Source of the DNA: Metamycoplasma orale ATCC 23714
GTDB taxonomy: Bacteria; Bacillota_I; Bacilli_A; Mycoplasmatales; Metamycoplasmataceae
Direction: 5' to 3'
Assembly (NCBI RefSeq): GCF_000420105.1
Contig: NZ_ATUH01000005.1
Span: 1 to 44,775, forward strand
DNA: 44,775 nt
The notes beneath the pieces were generated by a model. The model was not told where the DNA came from and did not search any database. It saw only the letters and a list, made by a program, of their open reading frames with translations. Position numbers and translations under genes: made by a program. Shown here in pieces: positions 39,538 through 44,775 of this stretch. Each line of letters starts with the position of its first letter. Positions within the stretch are counted from its first letter, which is position 1.

Positions 39538-42500
39538 ATGAAAGCAAGTAAAGAAATTAAAAAAGATGAAATTAAAAGCAATTCAGAAGATGTTTCTAAA
39601 GATATTGCTAATATAGATCACACTAATAATAAAAAACTTAAAAAAAATAAATCTGCAATACTATCAGATAAAGATACAAGTAAATTGAAATTAGTTAAAA
39701 TAATGTCTATTCCTTTGATATCTATTTTTTCTGTTCAATTAGTAGCAGGTGTTGTTATTGAAGGTATGTTAAAAAATGTACCAAAAGTTAACCCTCAATT
39801 TGAAAACGAAGAACAAATTAAATTTGATGCTATTTTGCAAAATGCAGATAAAGTTATAACTTCAGAGAATGTTAATGAATTTAAAAATAAACCAAAAATT
39901 AATAAATTAAGAATTACAGGCAAAATTAAAGAAATAGGCGCTGGAGCTTTTAAAGATTTTAAGTACATTGAAGAAATTATTTTTGAAAAAGATTGTGTAC
40001 TTAATAAAATTGGTTATGAAGCTTTTTCGGGGATGACAAGCTTAAAAAAAATCACATTTGAAAATCCTGATTCTATTTCGATTTTAAGTTTAGATGATTT
40101 TCCTAAATTAGCTAGTGATAATACCGCATTTCAATTTGGAAGAAAAGAAGATAATAATGTAGTTAATGCTTCTAAAGCTGAATATTTAGCTATGTTTAAT
40201 AAGGCTACTTTAACAAAAGCAGAACTTTTAAGAGTTTCTACAATTTCATATAATGCATTTAAAAATAATAGTAGTGTTAAAACCTTAGATTTAAGTGATA
40301 CTAAAATATCTTATATCGGTAAAGATGCTTTAAATAATTCTAAAATAGAAAATGTTTTGTTATCTAACCAATTTGAAAATGTTGAAAAGGGTGTATTTAA
40401 TGATTTAACTTCATTAAAATCATTAAAATTAGGTACTAAAGTTCTTAAAATAGATGATGAAGCCTTTCAAAATAGTTCAATTAGCCAAATTATTTTTAAT
40501 GATCAATTAGTAGAAATTGGTGAAAAAGCTTTTGAAAATTCCAAATTAATAAATGTAGTTACTCCTAATAGTTTAAATAAATTGGGTAGAAATGCTTTTG
40601 CTAATATTACTACACTTGAAACATTTGTACTAAATAATGTCCAAACAATTGGTGCTAATATTATTGCTAATTCTAAGGCACTTAAAAAATTAGATTTATC
40701 TAAAGCTGAAAAGATTACAAGTGATTCAATAAAAGATATACAAGTAGAAGAATTTATTGTTAATGATTTAGTTAATAAATTAGGTAAAGAAGTATTAGCT
40801 ACATACAATATTAAAAAATTAGTATTAAGCAATTTAAAAATTGTTGATCGTTCATTATTTGAAAATAATACTTCTTTAAAAGAACTTGAATTAAGAGAAG
40901 GGCTACAAGAAATTAAAAATAGTGCTTTTAAAAATGTTAAATTAGAAAAACTTACATTGCCTAAATCACTAAGAAAAATTGATGCTAAAGCTTTTGAAAA
41001 TTGTGGTCTTTCAAAAGGTATTGATTTTGGCACCTCAAAAAATTTAGAAATTTGAGATGAAGCTTTTGCTAATAATGATTTTACAAAACTAAATATTAGT
41101 GCAGTTGCCGATATTAAAAATGATAATGTTTTTGCAGGATGTGCTAATATTACAAATATTAGCATGCATGAAGATACAATACTTCCTAAATTCTTTTATG
41201 CTAAAGGTTTGCTTGCTTCAAGATTTGTCTTAAGAAATATTTTCATACCTAAATCTTTATATGACTATATTGGCGATGTTTCATGGGTAAATGGTATGAA
41301 TTATAAAATTGCATCATTGGAAGAATGATATAAGTTTTTCTGCACTAATACACATGGTGATTTAGTCCTTCCATATCGTAATTTGGAACTTGTTGAATAT
41401 GGTAAGGGAATTGAGTATATAAAAGGAATCACTCCTGAATTTATGCTTGATAGAAATAGACCACTAAACATAAAAACTCATGATGAAGTTCAAGGTTTTG
41501 TTTATGAAGCATTTAATAATCAATGTATAAATTTAATTAGTAATTCTATTACTCCTACTACGTCTATTGGTAAAAATGCATTTACACAATTAGGCATGAT
41601 TAATGGTAAAAATATATTGACTACTAATGAATGGAAGACTTTGTCAGTAAATAATTTAAAAACGCTAATATCTGCATTTAATAATAAAATTGTATTTTCT
41701 AATGATTTTGATTATGATATATTGCAACAATCTTCTTTGGTTGCAAACTCTGTAGAATTTGAAGAAGGTACTCAAATAATTAAAAATATAGGTTGAAAAA
41801 GTTTTCAAAAATTTGGGTTGACTAATCTAAGCCTTCATCAAACATCTGTAAAAGAAATTAAGTTTCCAACAAGCGTTAAAAAAATTATTAACTCATTTCA
41901 TAATATACATCTTTATGGAAATAATACAATAAGTTTTTCTAATGGTTCTCTTCTAGAAACAATTGATAATTCTTTTAGTTCAATTAATAATTGTGCTTCA
42001 TTAGATTTTTCTAATACAAAATTAAGAGAAATATTAGGCGAAAATTCAATTAATAATATTATTTCTGATAAAAACACAGGAAAATTAAATTTATCTCTTC
42101 CTTTGAATTTATTAGATTCATGTGATTTAGAATATTTTAACAATAGAGATACCTCAAGTAATTTTACTTCATTAAATGACAAAGATAATTTATCACTTAA
42201 TGAATTAAAAAGCCCATCTTTAATTAAAATATTTAAGAAGTTTAATATCAAATTAAATTTAACCTATTTAAATCCAAGCTTTACTTTAACTAATCATATG
42301 TTTGAAAATAGTAGTTTTTCAGAAATTCATTTTGGTGAAGGATATAAAATAATTCCCGAATCATTTTTAAAAAATAGTTATTTATTAACTAAAGTTACAT
42401 TACCTAGTTCATTAACTCACATTGGAACAATGGCCTTTTTAAATGCTAATTTAAAAGAACTTGATTTTAGACACATTACAAACTTACAAAATATTGGTAT

Positions 42501-44385
42501 AGATGCTTTTGGTTATACTGAAGAAGCTTCAAATGTTAAAGATTTAGGAATTAACACTATTAATGGAAAAAATGAATTAAGTTTAGGTGATTGAAATAAT
42601 ATTACCAATAAACAATTTGTTTTTGGTTTATTTAAGGGTAAAGTTATTGCAACTACTAATACATTTAATGCTAATAAAATACCTGCAAACTACTTTAATC
42701 ACAAACTATTTTCAACATTAGTTATTAATTCGGGTATAACTACTTTAGAAAATGATGCATTAAATGATTGTCCTAATTTAGAACATATTACATATCCAAC
42801 CACTTTAACAAATCATGGTATTAATTTAAGTGGCTCAAAAAATAAAATATTAAGCATTAATGGAAAAACAACTATTAATGCTTCAGAAGTTCCTGGATAT
42901 TTACTTCAATTATTTGCTGGTAAAATTATTTTTTCAAATAACCCTACCACTTCTACTCCAAGACTTAAATATGTCCGTTCAATAAAATTTGAAAATGGTG
43001 TAACACAAATACCTGCTAATTTCTTAGATCCTTCTTGTGATACTTTAGAAGAGTTAGAATTGCCAAATACTTTAACTACTATAGGCGAAAAAGCATTTTT
43101 CAATAGTAAAATTCAAAATTTAGTAATACCTGAATCAGTTAAAAATATAGGTAAAAAAGCTTTTGGTTCATCTAGTTTAATTGACGGAATTAGCACAATA
43201 AATGGAAAAACTATATTGAATCTAGATGATTGACTTAAACCAGGCAATGATATACATCCTAGTGCATTTAATGGTTTTGGTGGTAAATTGTTTATATCTA
43301 ATTCGGCATTGTCTCAATTCAGAACAAACCCTGGTGGGGCTGATATAAAATGCTTTGAAGATTTTTATTTCTCTGAAATAGAATTTGCAGAAGGCATTAC
43401 CGAACTTACTAAAGATATTATTGCAAACAAATTTAGTGATGGGCATATTCCAAGATTAAGAAATATAATTTTACCTACTTCACTTACAAAAATTACAATT
43501 AATTTATCTTTTTCTAATAATGACGAAAAAATCCTTTATAAACTTTATGATACTGTAAATGGTAGTTCTACATTAAATAATGATGAATGAATTCAAAAAG
43601 GTGCTAATATAAATACTTTTGCTTCTTTTGGTAAAGAACTATATATTACTGATAGTTTTGCAAGAAAAATCAATGGCCTTGAAAAGTTCTGATCAGCATG
43701 TGAAAAATTAGTGTTTGCTAATGACGTACTATTAGATGCAGATGAAACTGTTGCTTTAGGCATTAATAGCAAACCAGCTGGCGCATTTCCATTTCTAAAG
43801 GAAGTAATTATTCCTGATAGTATTAAAAAAATAAGTATTAATTTTGCTTCTCCATTTTTAGAAACAGTTAATGGAAAAACTGAGCTAGATTTAGATGAAT
43901 GATATAACAGATCTATATCAAATAATAAATTATCCTTATTTAGTGGTTTTAATGGTAAAGTATTTATCTCTAAACTATATAATTTTGAATTAGAAAATAA
44001 TCAAGAATTTACACAATTTTATAATAGCAAAGAAATTGTATTTAAAGAAGGAATACGTTACATACCATTTTTAAGTATTTCATTTGCGCCACGCGATGAA
44101 TATAAAGATCAAATTATCCATATTCCAAGCACTTTTGAAGGAACATTTGGACATTTTGAACCCGATTACCATACCACTATGCCTTTTAGTATGATGGAAA
44201 ACTTTATTAAGCGAATTAATCCTAAGCGAAAATTAGAACGTAATACTAAATTTATAATTCATGCTAAAGATGAAGAAACATATAATAAAAAAGTTAAGTT
44301 AATTGAAAATATATTTAGACTTTGCGCACAAGATAAGTCTTTATCATTCTTATCATTTGAGCATTCAACGGATTTAATTGAATAG
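39538..44385 (+). CDS. Giant BspA-like leucine-rich-repeat surface protein B
   Basis: 1615 residues, intact when UGA is Trp. Same plan as protein A: charged N-terminus, anchor helix at about 53-76 (KIMSIPLISIFSVQLVAGVVI), LRR_5 repeats (IGAGAFKDF, IGYEAFSGM, ISYNAFKNN, IGEKAFENS, LGRNAFANI), six NGK modules and the end FIIHAKDEETYNKKV with SFEHSTDLIE. The two proteins align end to end with only small gaps, so they come from a tandem duplication. The start ATG 39538 follows AAAGGA (39525-39530). The 70-base gap from gene A holds only a weak palindrome (39484-39502), so they are probably co-transcribed. No terminator before the IS end 40 bases downstream. Confidence 0.88.
41602..43910 (+). repeat. 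Six NGK-type modules in LRR protein B
   Basis: Asn codons of the motifs at 41602, 42562, 42859, 43201, 43558 and 43870. Spacing (960, 297, 342, 357, 312 bases) nearly equals that of protein A (960, 306, 345, 351, 300). The modules are matched one to one between paralogues, so they arose before the gene duplication. Confidence 0.75.
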
Positions 44386-44425
44386 CATTTAGAATAATTT
44401 TTTAAAACAAAAAAGGACTCATTTT

Positions 44426-44775
44426 AAACTAGGACAAAAATTTTGGACTAAATTGTAAAATTTTTGTTGTTGTAAACATCCCATAATTCTTGGGGTGTTT
44501 TTAAATTAAATTTTTTTAAAAATCTCTCATTATTATACCAATCTATAAATTCTTTTATTTTATTTTTTAATTCAATAAAAGTAAGTGTTTTAACGGTTTG
44601 ATAGAAGTTCGGAAAAATTTCAGTTTTTAATATAGAAAAGAAATATTCAATTTCTCGATTATCCAGTGAGTTTCCTATTCTTGACATTGATATAACGCCA
44701 TTAATAGAATTAATAAAACTTACAAATTCTTGAGAAGAATATTGAATGCCGTGATCTGAATGAATAATAAATTTT
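44426..44775 (-). mobile_element. IS3-family insertion sequence, 3' end (partial)
   Basis: The element ends at about 44426 with AAACTAGGACAAAAATTTT, the terminal repeat that also forms both arms of the palindrome at 21451-21508. It continues past the right edge. Inside the end is a second, inverted ACAAAAATTTT-type arm (44455-44465), so the IS end can fold on itself. Confidence 0.8.
44448..44774 (-). CDS. IS3-family transposase (OrfB), C-terminal part
   Basis: The last 108 codons are visible; the gene starts beyond the right edge. HSDHGIQYSSQEFV carries the second catalytic Asp of the DDE integrase core, and MSRIGNSLDNREIEYFFSILKTE carries the final Glu region. The end LKTPQELWDVYN is the usual IS3/IS150-type tail. 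No stop or frameshift is visible in this part. The stop TAG (44450-44448) lies inside the terminal repeat region. Both visible Trp are TGG, unlike neighbouring host genes that use mostly TGA, consistent with horizontal origin. Confidence 0.9.
   Translation of the reverse strand, partial: KFIIHSDHGIQYSSQEFVSFINSINGVISMSRIGNSLDNREIEYFFSILKTEIFPNFYQTVKTLTFIELKNKIKEFIDWYNNERFLKKFNLKTPQELWDVYNNKNFTI

Noticed and set aside
35339-43446. Minus-strand ORFs of 60-220 codons within the LRR genes
   Set aside because: They mirror the repeat codons of the sense genes, are Leu/Ser-rich shadows and have no ribosome binding sites.

Overview
This is a window of a mollicute chromosome. The DNA is very AT-rich, UGA is read as tryptophan throughout (alaS, parE, parC, both giant surface proteins and most other genes are open only if UGA is a sense codon), genes are tightly packed, and intrinsic terminators are short. 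The 16S gene resembles, from memory, the Mycoplasma hominis cluster (Metamycoplasma). The 23S gene carries A at E. coli position 2057 and U at 2610, the pair known for intrinsic erythromycin resistance in M. hominis. The exact species cannot be fixed by reading.

Layout, left to right. Positions 1-93 hold the tail of an IS30-type transposase. A coiled-coil protein with 21-bp repeats (minus strand) is divergent from infC-rpmI-rplT, which has a leader, an attenuator-like hairpin and a probable ATA start for infC. Next comes a housekeeping run: a DUF4177-like protein, mnmA, alaS, ruvX, a DUF1292-like protein, a membrane-anchored protein and greA. The 16S-23S rRNA operon (8738-13388) follows, without a linked 5S gene or spacer tRNA, and converges on a minus-strand pair (tex and a gamma-glutamylcyclotransferase-like gene) across one shared terminator. 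rpsB-tsf, a nuclease-like gene and a MATE transporter follow. A 58-bp palindrome that looks like the collapsed remains of an IS element separates these from parE-parC. Then come a basic small protein, an M20 dipeptidase, an amino-acid permease, tRNA-Arg(CCU), mscL, an ABC permease/ATPase pair and a proline iminopeptidase.

The last 10 kb (34611-44385) are two tandem paralogous genes of 1618 and 1615 codons including all UGA-Trp codons. Each encodes an N-terminally anchored, probably surface-exposed protein of BspA-like leucine-rich repeats. The second part of each has six copies of a distinct NGK.EL..D.W module at spacing conserved between the paralogues. An IS3-family element enters from the right edge, and its terminal repeat is the same sequence seen in the collapsed palindrome at 21.5 kb.

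Functionally the window is mostly core translation and replication machinery (IF-3, L35, L20, S2, EF-Ts, AlaRS, rRNA, topoisomerase IV) plus peptide and amino-acid scavenging (dipeptidase, proline iminopeptidase, APC permease), which fits a host-dependent bacterium that feeds on peptides. The accessory and most novel part is the LRR pair, with IS sequence at its downstream edge. All assignments come from reading motifs; no database search or structure prediction was run.
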